Origin: Krasilnikoviella flava
GTDB taxonomy: Bacteria > Actinomycetota > Actinomycetes > Actinomycetales > Cellulomonadaceae
Length of the DNA stretch: 64,000 nucleotides
Assembly: GCF_900167525.1 (NCBI RefSeq)
Contig: NZ_FUZQ01000006.1
Span: 1 to 64,000 of the forward strand
Reading direction: 5' to 3'
Part shown: in pieces, positions 1-8,595 of the stretch
Layout: each line of letters opens with the position of its first letter
Numbering within the stretch: position 1 is the stretch's first letter
Made by a program: the position numbers and the translations under genes
Notes under the pieces: model-generated
What the model was told of the DNA's origin: nothing
What the model saw: only the letters and a program-made list of their open reading frames with translations
The model's database searches: none

Positions 1-122
1 ATGAACGCGTGGAACCCGACCGACCGGACCCCCTTGCGCCGCCGCGCGGCCTGCCGCAGGGACGTGTCGATCACGCCCCGCTCACGCACCGGTGCGGGCT
101 GGGAAAGAGTCGGGGCGCTCAT
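1..122 (-). CDS. carbohydrate ABC transporter permease (CUT1, second permease), N-terminal part
   Basis: Only the first 40 codons lie in the window; the rest continues past the left edge. The ATG at 122-120 overlaps the TGA stop of the upstream permease in an ATGA arrangement, which indicates translational coupling. The visible residues (MSAPTLSQPAPVRERGV...) are a hydrophilic, basic cytoplasmic tail, as is usual before the first membrane helix of MalG-type permeases. The identity rests mainly on position: a CUT1 importer needs two permeases, and the binding protein and first permease lie directly upstream. No membrane segment is visible, so the family call is an inference from operon order. 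Confidence 0.7.
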   Translation of the reverse strand, partial: MSAPTLSQPAPVRERGVIDTSLRQAARRRKGVRSVGFHAF

Positions 123-1081
123 CGGTTGTCTCCGGAGTAGTGGACCCAGGCGTTCGAGGTCTTGAACAGGATCGCGGTGATCACTCCCACGACCACGACC
201 AGGACCCACGCCATGGCCGAGGCGTACCCCATGTCGAACTGCGCGAAGCCCTTGATGTACAGGTACAGCGTGTAGAACAGCGTCGAGTCCGCCGGACCAC
301 CCGTGCCGCCGGAGATGATGAACGCCGACCCGAACACCTGGAACGCGCCGATCGTCTCCAGCAGCAGGTTGAAGAACAGCACCGGGGACAGCATCGGGAT
401 CGTGATCCGCCAGAACTTACGGATCGGGCCCGCACCATCGACCGCGGCCGCCTCGTACAGCTCGCCCGGGATCTGCTTCAACCCGGCCAGGAAGATCACC
501 ATCGGGGCGCCGAACGTCCACACCGCCAGCAGCACGAACATCGGCATCGTCTTGGACGGGTCACCCACCCAACCCCCGGCCGGCAGCCCGAACAGCTGCC
601 CGATCCGGTCCACGATCCCGTTGTCGATGAACATCGCCTTCCACACGATCGCGATCGACACCGAAGCACCGATCAACGAGGGCGCATAGAAGATCGACCG
701 GTACGCACCCTGACCCCGGTGCCTCATGTTCAACACCATCGCCACGGCCAACGCCGCCGCCAGCTTGATCGGCGTCCCGACCAGCACATAGATCGCCGTC
801 ACCCGCGCCGACGTCCAGAACCGCGGGTCCTCGAACAGCTTCGTGAAGTTCTCCAACCCCACCCACGACGGCGGCCGGAACAAGTCATAGTCCGTGAACG
901 CCAGATACAACGACGCCACCATCGGGAACGCCGTCAACACCACGAACCCCACCAACCACGGCGACAAGAACGCGAACCCCGCCCCGACGTCACGCCGGCG
1001 CGAGCGGCGCCCCCGCTCGGGGGGCGCAGGCCGCGCCCCCCGAGCGTCGTCGAGCGAGGTGTCAGAAGTCACGGCAGTCAC
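119..1081 (-). CDS. carbohydrate ABC transporter permease (CUT1, MalF/LacF-like)
   Basis: Predicted 320-residue inner-membrane permease of a sugar importer. After a basic tail of about 35 residues there are about six hydrophobic segments, the first beginning FAFLSPWLVGFVVL. The cytoplasmic EAA loop that contacts the ATPase is visible near residue 215-240 (EAAAVDGAG followed by FWRITIPMLSP). The GTG start at 1081 overlaps the stop codon of the binding protein (GTGA), so the two genes are translationally coupled; a second in-frame GTG lies three codons later. The partial second permease follows with the same kind of overlap. Substrate is not evident. No ATPase gene lies in the visible part of this operon. 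Confidence 0.9.
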   Translation of the reverse strand: MTAVTSDTSLDDARGARPAPPERGRRSRRRDVGAGFAFLSPWLVGFVVLTAFPMVASLYLAFTDYDLFRPPSWVGLENFTKLFEDPRFWTSARVTAIYVLVGTPIKLAAALAVAMVLNMRHRGQGAYRSIFYAPSLIGASVSIAIVWKAMFIDNGIVDRIGQLFGLPAGGWVGDPSKTMPMFVLLAVWTFGAPMVIFLAGLKQIPGELYEAAAVDGAGPIRKFWRITIPMLSPVLFFNLLLETIGAFQVFGSAFIISGGTGGPADSTLFYTLYLYIKGFAQFDMGYASAMAWVLVVVVGVITAILFKTSNAWVHYSGDNR

Positions 1082-2394
1082 GACTGCTTCACCGCGCCGT
1101 CCGCGAAGGAGAACCACTGCGTGACGAACTCGTCCACCGTGACGTTCCCGTACTGCAGCTCCTCGCCGAGGCGCTTGAACTCCGCCTCGATCTCGCCGAA
1201 GCCCTCGACCGGCACCGGGGCGGGCTCGGTGACGACGTCCGTGACGTCCTCCTCGTACTGGACGACCTGCTCGTCGACCGAGCCCGGCTCGACGTCCATC
1301 GCGTCGATCTGCGCCTGCACCGCCGGCACGCCCTTCGACGTACCGAAGATCTTCCCGACCTCCGGCTCGTTGATGAGGAAGTCGATCAGCGCCGCCGCGG
1401 CCTCCGGCTGCTCGGTCTGGGCCGACGCGGACAGCAGCATCGACGGCTTCCAGAACTGCGCCGGGCCGTTCTCTCCGGACGGGATCGGCAGCATCTGGAT
1501 GTCCTCGCCGGACTCGGCCACGTACCCCGCGAGGAAGTTGTCCCAGGTGGACTCGGAGGCGACCTGGTTGACGTGGAAGCCGCCGAGGGGCTCGAGCTGC
1601 TTGGTCTTCTGGATCGGGAAGATCGCCTCGGAGTCCCGCAGCCCCTGGCCCAGGTTCAGCCACTCGGTCAGCTGCGCCTCGTCGAAGTTGAGCTCGCCGT
1701 CCTCGCTGAACGGCTCCTCGCCCTGCTGGATGAGCCACTGCAGGAAGAACCAGAACGTGCCGGTGAAGTCCGTGCCGCCGTAGAGGGCCGGGTCCTCGCC
1801 GGCACCGGCCTCGGTGACCTCCTGGATCCACTCGCTGTAGTCGTCCCAGGTGTACCCCTCGGCCAGCGGCTCGACGCCCACCTTCTTGAGCAGGTCGGCG
1901 TTGTAGAACGTGGCGAGCGTGTTGGTGCTCGTCGGGACGCCGAACTGGCTGCCGTCGATCTGCCCGGAGGCCAGCAGCGAGTCGTCCACGCCGCCGGTGT
2001 CGAGGTTGACGCCGGACTGGCCGTCGAGGTCGAGGAGCTGACCCGTGGCGCCGTACTGGCGCAGGTAGGACAGGTCCATCTGGATCACGTCCGGCAGCGC
2101 ACCGCCGGCCGCCTCGGTGGCCCGGGAGGTCCAGTAGCCGTCCCAGTCCTGGAACTGGGTCTGCACCGTGATGTTGGGGTGCTTCTCCTCGAAGAGGTCC
2201 ACCGCCTCCTCGTACATCTCGGCTCGGGCCGGCTCGCCCCACCAGGCGAGAGAGATGGTGATGTCCTCGTCGGTGCTCACCTTCTCCGCGGAGCCGGGCT
2301 CCGCAGCGTCGGTCCCGCCACCGCAGGCGGTGAGGGTGAGGGCGACGGCGACCGTCGCCGCAGCCGCGCCGGCGGCCTTCCGCGTGATCCTCAT
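1078..2394 (-). CDS. extracellular sugar-binding lipoprotein of a CUT1 ABC importer
   Basis: A 438-residue family-1 solute-binding protein that captures a sugar outside the membrane and delivers it to the permeases encoded just downstream. The N-terminus is a lipoprotein signal: basic MRITRK, a hydrophobic stretch, then the lipobox LTAC with the acylated cysteine near residue 26. The mature part begins with a Gly/Asp/Ser-rich linker and the pattern ITISLAWWGEPARAEMYEEA typical of the family. Start chosen at ATG 2394 because GAGGAGG lies seven bases upstream. A promoter with an overlapping operator-like palindrome precedes it. The ligand cannot be read from sequence; the neighbourhood suggests a plant-derived oligosaccharide. 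Confidence 0.9.
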   Translation of the reverse strand: MRITRKAAGAAAATVAVALTLTACGGGTDAAEPGSAEKVSTDEDITISLAWWGEPARAEMYEEAVDLFEEKHPNITVQTQFQDWDGYWTSRATEAAGGALPDVIQMDLSYLRQYGATGQLLDLDGQSGVNLDTGGVDDSLLASGQIDGSQFGVPTSTNTLATFYNADLLKKVGVEPLAEGYTWDDYSEWIQEVTEAGAGEDPALYGGTDFTGTFWFFLQWLIQQGEEPFSEDGELNFDEAQLTEWLNLGQGLRDSEAIFPIQKTKQLEPLGGFHVNQVASESTWDNFLAGYVAESGEDIQMLPIPSGENGPAQFWKPSMLLSASAQTEQPEAAAALIDFLINEPEVGKIFGTSKGVPAVQAQIDAMDVEPGSVDEQVVQYEEDVTDVVTEPAPVPVEGFGEIEAEFKRLGEELQYGNVTVDEFVTQWFSFADGAVKQS

Positions 2395-2479
2395 GTGAGC
2401 CTCCTCGCTCGTCGATCGTCCACGATCGTCGGCAACGAGGACGCCCCGTTGACTCCTCGTTCCGCGCCGACTGAATCGA

Positions 2480-2508
2480 TAAAACACGTTTCGGTAAGCG
2501 TTGTCCAG
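2480..2508 (-). promoter_or_regulatory. promoter with LacI-type operator for the 2394-1 sugar importer operon
   Basis: The 347-base gap 2395-2741 has no gene. Reading leftward it holds TGGACA (2508-2503), a 17-base spacer and TTTTAT (2485-2480), a fair sigma-70-type promoter. An imperfect palindrome AACACGTTTCGGTAAGCGTT at 2484-2503 has a central CG and 12 of 20 symmetric positions, like LacI-family operators, and it fills the spacer. Repressor binding would therefore block RNA polymerase. The rest of the gap shows nothing clear apart from a hairpin at 2688-2704. No transcription data support this; it is read from sequence only. Confidence 0.5.
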
Positions 2509-2687
2509 CCCCGCGGTGCTCCGAGTCACATCACGATCTCGCAACGCGGCCGACGCGTCCCCGCGCGACCGTCGGCCCGCCGCCCTCGAAAGGGTGTCGC
2601 CCGGCCCGCCGGAGTGTGTTCGCTCACATCCGGCGGGCAGCCTACGTGGCGCTCCACCGCCAGGACGAACCCGCAGGCGAGGAGCGG

Positions 2688-2704
2688 CGCCCCGGTGCGG
2701 GGCG
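2688..2704 (-). terminator. possible terminator hairpin downstream of uxuB
   Basis: CGCCCCG, loop GTG, CGGGGCG forms a seven-base-pair GC stem 37 bases beyond the uxuB stop codon. There is no T-run after it, so a rho-independent role is uncertain, although actinobacterial terminators often lack one. A second inverted repeat, GCGGAGGTC/GACCTCCGC at 2735-2753, spans the uxuB stop codon itself. Confidence 0.3.
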
Positions 2705-2741
2705 AGGCGCCGGGTGGAGGTCCGGGGCCGCGGGGCGGAGG

Positions 2742-4280
2742 TCAGACCTCCGCGAGAGCCGGCACCTGGGCCAGCACCGCGTCCACCAGCCGGACGTCCG
2801 TGCCGACACCCTCCGGCAGCAGGCCGGGCAGGGCCAGCAGCGCCCGCGCGACGTCCGCGGGCGCCGCCGCGGCGGGATCGCCCCCGCCGGCCTCGGCCAC
2901 CACGCCGGCCAGCTCCTGCGCACGGGGGTCGTCCACCAGACGCCCCGCCGCCGCCTCGCGGCGCACCACCTCGCTCCACGCCGCCAGGCCGAACGCCGCG
3001 CCGGCCGGCACCGCGCCCGCCGCGAGGCGGTCCGCGACGATGCCGCCCCACCGGAACGGGATCTTCTGCGTGCCGTCCATCGAGACCTGCACCGTGGTGT
3101 GGCCCGTGGCCGGGTTCGCGAACCGCTCCAGCAGCGACTCCGCATACGCGCGCAGGTCGGCACCGTCCGGCGGCGTGAGGGTCGGCAGCGCGTCGGAGAG
3201 CATGAACGCGCGGGCCCGCTCGTGCAGCGCGGGGTCGGTCACGGCCTCCGCGAGGGTCGCGTGCCCCGCCAGGCGCCCGGCGTACGCGAGCAGGGAGTGC
3301 GTGCCGTTGAGCAGGCGCAGCTTGGCCTGCTCCCACGGCGCCACGTCGGCGGTGAACGTCGCCCCCGCCCGCTCCCAGGCCGGCCTCGGGCCGGCGAACC
3401 GGTCCTCGATCACCCACTGGCGGAACGGCTCGCCGACGACGAGCCCCTCGTCGCGGGCCCCGAGCTCGCGCTCCACCGCGTCCCGCTGGTCCGGCGTCGT
3501 GGCCGGCACGATCCGGTCGACCATCGAGCACGGGAACGCGACGTCAGTCGCCAGCCACGACCGCAGCCCGTCACCCTCCGCGCCGGGCAGGGCCGCGCCC
3601 ACGGCGTCGCCCACCAGCCGCTCCAGCACCCGCCCGTTGTCGACCATGTTGTCGCAGGTCAGCACCGTGATCGGGCGCCGCTCTCCCGCCGCCTGCGCCG
3701 CGCGCCAGCGGGCCGCGAGGCCGCGCACCAGCAGCCCGACCGCCGTCGTCCCCGGCACCACGTGCTCGCCGGGCACGGAGCCGGGCTCGCCCTCCGGCGT
3801 CGCTCCCCGCGCAGCCGCATGCTCGGCGGCGAGCGCCTCGAGGTCGGGGCGCACGCGCTCGACGTCGAGCCCGCCGTCCGCCCCCCGGGCGTAGCCCTTC
3901 TCCGTGACCGTCAGGGTCACGACGTGCGTCGTGGGCGCCGCGACCGTCGCCAGCACCCGCGCGGTCTCCTCGGCCGGCCAGGCGACGTCGAGCACCGCCC
4001 CCACCAGGTCCAGCCGTGTCTCGTGGGTGCCCGCGGTGAGTACGGAGTAGACCCCGCCCTGCGGGCGCAGCTGGTCGCGCACGGACGCCGAGCGCTGCGT
4101 GACGCCGAGGATGCCCCAGCGACCGTCGCCCGTGGCACGGGCGGCCAGCTCCGTGAACACGGCCTGGTGCGCCCGGTGGAACGCCCCGATGCCCAGGTGC
4201 ACGACGCCCACCTGGTCGGGCGTCACCGGCGGGTCGAGGTGCGCGGGGAGGGCGGAGCGGTGGAGTCGGTCAGTCGTCAC
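2742..4280 (-). CDS. uxuB: fructuronate reductase / mannonate oxidoreductase (mannitol dehydrogenase family)
   Basis: Predicted cytosolic NAD-dependent enzyme of 512 residues that reduces D-fructuronate to D-mannonate. The N-terminal part has the family nucleotide-binding start VVHLGIGAFHRAHQAVF; the catalytic Lys-x4-Asn-x2-His signature of the polyol dehydrogenase family is visible as KLRLLNGTHS, with Lys320, Asn325 and His328. GTG start at 4280 is supported by AAGGAAG seven bases upstream, and it overlaps the upstream permease by 11 bases. The family includes mannitol, altronate and arabinitol enzymes, so the fructuronate call depends on context: uxaC, uxuA and an alpha-glucuronidase lie just across the divergent lacI. 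It is the last gene of a five-gene transporter operon. Confidence 0.85.
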   Translation of the reverse strand: MTTDRLHRSALPAHLDPPVTPDQVGVVHLGIGAFHRAHQAVFTELAARATGDGRWGILGVTQRSASVRDQLRPQGGVYSVLTAGTHETRLDLVGAVLDVAWPAEETARVLATVAAPTTHVVTLTVTEKGYARGADGGLDVERVRPDLEALAAEHAAARGATPEGEPGSVPGEHVVPGTTAVGLLVRGLAARWRAAQAAGERRPITVLTCDNMVDNGRVLERLVGDAVGAALPGAEGDGLRSWLATDVAFPCSMVDRIVPATTPDQRDAVERELGARDEGLVVGEPFRQWVIEDRFAGPRPAWERAGATFTADVAPWEQAKLRLLNGTHSLLAYAGRLAGHATLAEAVTDPALHERARAFMLSDALPTLTPPDGADLRAYAESLLERFANPATGHTTVQVSMDGTQKIPFRWGGIVADRLAAGAVPAGAAFGLAAWSEVVRREAAAGRLVDDPRAQELAGVVAEAGGGDPAAAAPADVARALLALPGLLPEGVGTDVRLVDAVLAQVPALAEV

Positions 4281-5196
4281 GGGCTTCCTTCACTTGGGCG
4301 ACCAGCTGGGTCGGGTTCACGAATCTCAGGGCGGCCACGAGCATGACGAGCATCGTCGCCGTGTACATGACCGCCATGGCGGAGACGAGCTGGCGGGCCT
4401 CGCCGCCGCCCGCCGACGTCATGGCGCGGTAGATCGCCACGACGAGCGTGTCGGACTGCGGGCCCGACACGAGGAACGTCAGCTCGAACATCCCGACGGT
4501 CCGCACGAGCACCAGGATCGACGCGGCGAGGATGCCGGGAACCAGCAGCGGGGCCAGGATCCGGGTGAACACCTGCCGCATCCCCGCGCCGCACATGCGC
4601 GCCGCGGACTCGATCGCGGGGTTGATCTGCTCGATGAACGGCGTCATCGTCAGGATGACGAACGGCACCGACGGCACCAGGTTGACGAGGATCACCGCGA
4701 TCACCGACCGGCCGAGGCCGAAGGAATACATCACGGTGGCGAGCGGGATGCCGAACGTGATGGGCGGCATGAGGATCGGCAGCAGGAACAGCACGTTCAC
4801 CAGCCGCTTGCCGGGGAAGTTCCGCCGCGCCAGCAGGTACGCCGCCGGCACGCCGATCAGCACCGACAGCACGACGACGGCGAGCGCCACGCCCACGGTC
4901 ACGCCCACCACGTGCGTGAGGTCGAACCGGTCCCACGAGCTCGCGTACCACTCGGTGGTCCACTCGAGCGGCAGCCAGGTGTCGAACCACTGCCGCCCGA
5001 ACGAGTCGACCACCACGGCGACGATGATGCCGAGCAGGAACACGAGGAACGCGGCCATCCCGGCCCACACGAACCAGGTGGACGGCGACGCGGCCAACGA
5101 CCGCTCGCCCGGGGGCCGCCCCGCCGCGGCCCGCGCGCGGGGCGGCGAGCCCTGCGGCGCGTCCGACATCGTCGTCGGTGTCTCCAGCGCGCTCAT
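4270..5196 (-). CDS. ABC transporter permease (spermidine/putrescine/iron-type, PotC-like)
   Basis: A 308-residue inner-membrane permease and the second of the pair in this importer. A 40-residue cytoplasmic tail precedes six predicted helices, starting around WFVWAGMAAFLVFLLGIIVA; the binding-protein-dependent transport motif near residues 195-215 reads ESAARMCGAGMRQVFTRILAP. The ATG at 5196 overlaps the stop of the first permease (ATGA), and the gene overlaps uxuB by 11 bases, so all are likely translated together. The type is that of polyamine, phosphonate and ferric-ion importers rather than the CUT1 sugar type, yet it sits in a hexuronate operon, which suggests hexuronate or a similar anionic sugar as substrate. 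Confidence 0.88.
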   Translation of the reverse strand: MSALETPTTMSDAPQGSPPRARAAAGRPPGERSLAASPSTWFVWAGMAAFLVFLLGIIVAVVVDSFGRQWFDTWLPLEWTTEWYASSWDRFDLTHVVGVTVGVALAVVVLSVLIGVPAAYLLARRNFPGKRLVNVLFLLPILMPPITFGIPLATVMYSFGLGRSVIAVILVNLVPSVPFVILTMTPFIEQINPAIESAARMCGAGMRQVFTRILAPLLVPGILAASILVLVRTVGMFELTFLVSGPQSDTLVVAIYRAMTSAGGGEARQLVSAMAVMYTATMLVMLVAALRFVNPTQLVAQVKEARDD

Positions 5197-6119
5197 CCCT
5201 TGCCTCCCGTCGATCCCTTGTAGAGCAACGACCGCCAGGCGAGCACGACCGCGACGACGATCAGCTCGACGACGCCCATCATCAGGGCGATGGTCGAGGC
5301 CATCGCGTAGTCGTTCTGCTCGCCGAAGGCGCGGAACGCCATCAGCGACATCACGCGCGTAGAGCCCATCGCGTCGCCGACGAGGCGGGCGGACGGGAAC
5401 ACCGAGAACGCCAGCACGAACGTGAGGATGAACGTGGTGGCGAGGCCGGGCGCGAGCAGCGGCAGCGTGATGCGCCGGAACCGCTGCCACCACCCGGCGC
5501 CGAGCGTGCGGGCGGCCGAGTCCAGCGAGGGGTCGATGCCCGACAGGTAGCTCGACACCAGCAGGAACGCGAACGGGAAGCCGGTGATGATCAGCGAGAA
5601 CATCACGCCGGTGTAGTTGTTCACGAGCTGCACCGGCTGGTCGACCAGCCCCGTGGCGATCAGGAACCGGTTGAGCCAGCCCTGGCGCCCCGCGAAGATC
5701 AGCAGGCCCTGCGCGGTGAGCACCGTGCCGAGGGTGATCGGCAGCACCAGCACCGACGTCATGAACCGCTTGAAGCGGAACCTGCGACGCAGCACCATCG
5801 CCACGGGGATCGACGCGAGCACGTTGAACAACGCCGCCGGCAGCGCCAGGCGCATCGTGATCCAGATCGAGTCGAAGACGAACGGGTCGCGGAAGAACGC
5901 CACGTAGTTCGCCAGGATCCCGCCGCCCCACTGCTCCTGGGTGGCGACGCTCGGCTGGAAGGTGAGCCCGATCCCGTAGGAGAACGGGTACACGAACAGC
6001 GCGAGCGCGAAGACCAGCGCCGGGACCATGAGCCACAGCGACGAGTCGACGCCCCGCTCCGCCAGCCGGTGCCGCAGGCTCGCGGTGCTGCGCGCCGGGC
6101 GGTCGGCGACGGCGGTCAT
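5193..6119 (-). CDS. ABC transporter permease (spermidine/putrescine/iron-type, PotB-like)
   Basis: First permease of the importer, 308 residues, with about six membrane segments (for example WLMVPALVFALALFVYPFSY near residues 29-48). The EAA-like cytoplasmic loop reads DSAARTLGAGWWQRFRRITLPLLAP, here described in two parts because it spans about residues 190-215: a DSAARTLGAG half and an RITLPLLAP half. Its start ATG at 6119 overlaps the ATPase stop codon, and its own stop overlaps the next permease start. The strict ATGA chain shows a tightly coupled complex. Substrate is not known from sequence; the operon context with uxuB favours a uronate. Confidence 0.88.
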   Translation of the reverse strand: MTAVADRPARSTASLRHRLAERGVDSSLWLMVPALVFALALFVYPFSYGIGLTFQPSVATQEQWGGGILANYVAFFRDPFVFDSIWITMRLALPAALFNVLASIPVAMVLRRRFRFKRFMTSVLVLPITLGTVLTAQGLLIFAGRQGWLNRFLIATGLVDQPVQLVNNYTGVMFSLIITGFPFAFLLVSSYLSGIDPSLDSAARTLGAGWWQRFRRITLPLLAPGLATTFILTFVLAFSVFPSARLVGDAMGSTRVMSLMAFRAFGEQNDYAMASTIALMMGVVELIVVAVVLAWRSLLYKGSTGGKG

Positions 6120-7261
6120 GCCGCGGTCACCGCCTCCGCCCGGTCGGCTGCCGCCGACGCCGCCGAGAGCTCCGCCGGGAAGACGAGCACCCGGTCCGCG
6201 GCCGCGGTGAGGCGCACGACGTCGCCCACGGCGGGGGCGGTCGGCGTGCGTACGTGCAGGGTCGCGCCGTCCGCCGTCTGCACCACCACGGCGAACTCCC
6301 GCCCGTGGTACTCGACGACGGCGACGACTCCCTCGACAGCGTTCCCGTCGCGCGGCTCCCGGCCCCCGGCTAGCACCGTGAGGTCGTCCGGCCGCACGGC
6401 CACGCGGACGTCGTCGCCCTCGCCGACCTCGCCGACGGGCCGCCCCCGCAGGGTCAGCCCTCCGACCCGGACGGTCGCGCCGCCGTCCCCGCCGTCTCCG
6501 CCATCCATGAGGCCGCCCGCGAGGATGTTGCGGTAGCCCATGAAGTCCGCGACGTGCCAGTTGCGGGGATGGTCGTAGAGATCGTCGGGCGTGCCGATCT
6601 GCTGCACCCGGCCCTCGCGCAGCACGACGAGGCGGTCGGCCAGGGACAGCGCCTCCTCCTGGTCGTGCGTCACGTAGATCGTGGTGAGGCCCAGCTCCTG
6701 GTGCAGCCGGCGGATCTCGGTGCGCATGTCGAGCCGCAGCTTGGCGTCGAGGTTCGAGAGCGGCTCGTCCATGAGCACCAGCGACGGCTCCAGCACCACC
6801 GCGCGCGCGATCGCCACGCGCTGCTGCTGCCCGCCGGACAGCTGGCCCGGCAGCTTCTTCGCATGGTCCTCGAGCTTGACGAGCCCGATCGCCTCCGCGA
6901 CCCGCCGGGACACCTCCGCGCGGGGCAGGCCGCGCATCTGCAGCCCGAACGCGACGTTCTTCTCCACGGTGAGGTGCGGGAACAGCGCGTAGCTCTGGAA
7001 CACCATCCCGAAGCCGCGCTTCTCGCTGGGCACCGTGTCCACGCGGCGCCCGTCGAGCAGGATCTGCCCGTGGGTCAGCGGGAGCAGGCCCGCCAGGCAG
7101 TTGAGCGCCGTCGACTTGCCGCAGCCCGACGGGCCGAGCAGGGCGATGAACTCGCCCGCCCGGACCGTCAGGTCGAGGCCCGCCAGCGCCTGGTGGCCGC
7201 CGAAGCTGCGCCCGACGTCGCGCAGCTCCAACGACTCGAACGTGCCGGCCGTGATCGCCAT
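6116..7261 (-). CDS. ABC transporter ATPase (PotA/FbpC-like, with TOBE domain)
   Basis: A 381-residue cytoplasmic ATPase that energizes the importer encoded around it. Complete motifs are visible: Walker A GPSGCGKST at residues 43-51, Q-loop FQSYALFPHL near 88-97, signature LSGGQQQR at 141-148, Walker B LVLMDE at 161-166 and H-loop YVTHDQEEA after that. The C-terminal 120 residues form the TOBE-type regulatory domain typical of PotA, FbpC and MalK. Start ATG at 7261 lies only seven bases after the binding-protein gene, and the 3' end overlaps the first permease. It is one of only three ABC ATPase genes in the window and the only importer ATPase paired with its own sugar-catabolic genes. Confidence 0.92.
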   Translation of the reverse strand: MAITAGTFESLELRDVGRSFGGHQALAGLDLTVRAGEFIALLGPSGCGKSTALNCLAGLLPLTHGQILLDGRRVDTVPSEKRGFGMVFQSYALFPHLTVEKNVAFGLQMRGLPRAEVSRRVAEAIGLVKLEDHAKKLPGQLSGGQQQRVAIARAVVLEPSLVLMDEPLSNLDAKLRLDMRTEIRRLHQELGLTTIYVTHDQEEALSLADRLVVLREGRVQQIGTPDDLYDHPRNWHVADFMGYRNILAGGLMDGGDGGDGGATVRVGGLTLRGRPVGEVGEGDDVRVAVRPDDLTVLAGGREPRDGNAVEGVVAVVEYHGREFAVVVQTADGATLHVRTPTAPAVGDVVRLTAAADRVLVFPAELSAASAAADRAEAVTAA

Positions 7262-7268
7262 GGAGACC

Positions 7269-8507
7269 TCACTCCTCCGTGTACTTGCCGGCGCCGACCT
7301 CGCGGTCCCAGATGTCGAAGGCCTTGACCATCGCGTCCGGGGCGAGCGGCGTCGTGGACGGGGCCGACTCGATGAGGTCGTCGTACCAGTCGCGGCCGTA
7401 CTCCGCGATGGTGTCCTGCGACTCCTGCGGCGCCTTGTCGAGCGTGGCGCCCTCGACGGCGGGACCGGGGTAGAAGTAGCCGTGGTCGTAGGCCTTGGCG
7501 TTCTGCTCCGGCGTGAGGACGTCCTGCAGCAGCAGGAGGATCGCGGAGATCTTGTCCGCCGACTGACCCTTCGGGATCGCCGCGTAGTGCGCGTCCGTCA
7601 CCCAGGTGAAGTCGTCGAACGCGCCCGCCTCGAGCGTGTTCGGCAGCCGGCCGTCGGTGCGGGGCTCGATCTCCCAGCCCGTCGTCGTGGGGATCATGCT
7701 CCAGGTGCCGTCGCCGACGTTCGTCACGACCTGCCCCGTGCCGGTCGGGTAGTTGTCGACGTACTGGCCCAGCTCCTTGAGGTAGGCCCAGGTCTTGTCC
7801 CAGCCCTTCTCCGGGTCCTTCGGGTCCTTGTCGCCCAGGATGTAGGGCAGGCCCATGAGGAACGTGCGCCCCGGGCCGGAGTTCGCGGGACGGGCGTACC
7901 CGAACTTGCCCGGGTTCGCCTTCGCCCAGTCGAGCAGCTCCTGCGGGGTCGTCGGCGGGGCGGTCACGACCTTCGGGTCGTACTGCAGCAGCGGCCCGGA
8001 CGGGTAGTACGTGACGACGACGCCATAGCCCTCGGCGAGGTCCTGCATCGCCGCGGCGGGCTCGAGGTAGTTCGCCTGGTTCGACAGGCGGTCGCCGAAG
8101 TCGTCGACCACGGGCACCCACAGGTCCTGCGCGATGCCCGCGGACAGGCCGTCGTTGCCGGTCAGCACGAGGTCCACCGAGAGGTTCCCGGAGTCCACCT
8201 GCGGCTTGACGATGCCGGTGACGTCAGGGGCACCGCCGGTCTCCCAGGTGACCGACGAGATGACGTCGGGGTTCGCCTCGACGAACGCGTCGACCATCGG
8301 CTCCGTGAGCTTCTGGTTGCCCGCGACGTCGAGGATGTGGAGCTCGACGGGCTCCGACGGGGTGTCGGGGACGTCGGCCGCGTCGGTCACGGCGGGGCCG
8401 CTGCCGCCGCCGTCCGCGGCGGGCGGGGCGCAGGCGGCGAGCAGGAGCCCGAGGCCTGCGGCGCCGACGACGGCGACGGTGCCGGCGTGGGAGCGGGTGA
8501 GTCGCAT
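7269..8507 (-). CDS. extracellular substrate-binding lipoprotein of the uxuB-linked ABC importer
   Basis: A 412-residue solute-binding protein. The start MRLTRSHAG at 8507 follows GGAAGG; the signal ends in the lipobox LLAAC, so it is a membrane-anchored lipoprotein. The mature sequence resembles the ferric/polyamine-type binding proteins (for example a hinge region with the segment YGVVVTYYPSGPLLQYDP) rather than CUT1 sugar-binding proteins. It is the first structural gene after lacI in a run lacI, binding protein, ATPase, permeases, uxuB. Because the following catabolic gene handles fructuronate, glucuronate or an aldouronate is the likely ligand; this is inference and could be tested by ligand binding. 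Confidence 0.85.
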   Translation of the reverse strand: MRLTRSHAGTVAVVGAAGLGLLLAACAPPAADGGGSGPAVTDAADVPDTPSEPVELHILDVAGNQKLTEPMVDAFVEANPDVISSVTWETGGAPDVTGIVKPQVDSGNLSVDLVLTGNDGLSAGIAQDLWVPVVDDFGDRLSNQANYLEPAAAMQDLAEGYGVVVTYYPSGPLLQYDPKVVTAPPTTPQELLDWAKANPGKFGYARPANSGPGRTFLMGLPYILGDKDPKDPEKGWDKTWAYLKELGQYVDNYPTGTGQVVTNVGDGTWSMIPTTTGWEIEPRTDGRLPNTLEAGAFDDFTWVTDAHYAAIPKGQSADKISAILLLLQDVLTPEQNAKAYDHGYFYPGPAVEGATLDKAPQESQDTIAEYGRDWYDDLIESAPSTTPLAPDAMVKAFDIWDREVGAGKYTEE

Positions 8508-8522
8508 GACTACCTTCCTTCC

Positions 8523-8571
8523 CCCGGGCGACAGTGCCCGGGAACGGTGCCGCGGCGTCGACGTCGACGCC
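8523..8571. repeat. hairpin and 18-bp perfect palindrome between lacI and the importer operon
   Basis: CCCGGGC/GCCCGGG (8523-8529 and 8536-8542, six-base loop) and the perfect palindrome GGCGTCGACGTCGACGCC (8554-8571) fill the 88-base gap between lacI and the binding-protein gene. On the transcribed strand both can fold. They may attenuate transcription between regulator and transporter or act as a binding site; the sequence does not decide. Confidence 0.5.
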
Positions 8572-8595
8572 GGGGCGGGAGTGCCGGGGTGCACG

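Noticed and set aside
92-1783. Long open frame of 563 codons on the plus strand over the first importer operon
   Set aside because: It is rich in Arg, His, Gln and Pro without any family pattern, and the opposite strand encodes a clear permease and lipoprotein. Antisense open frames are expected at this GC content.
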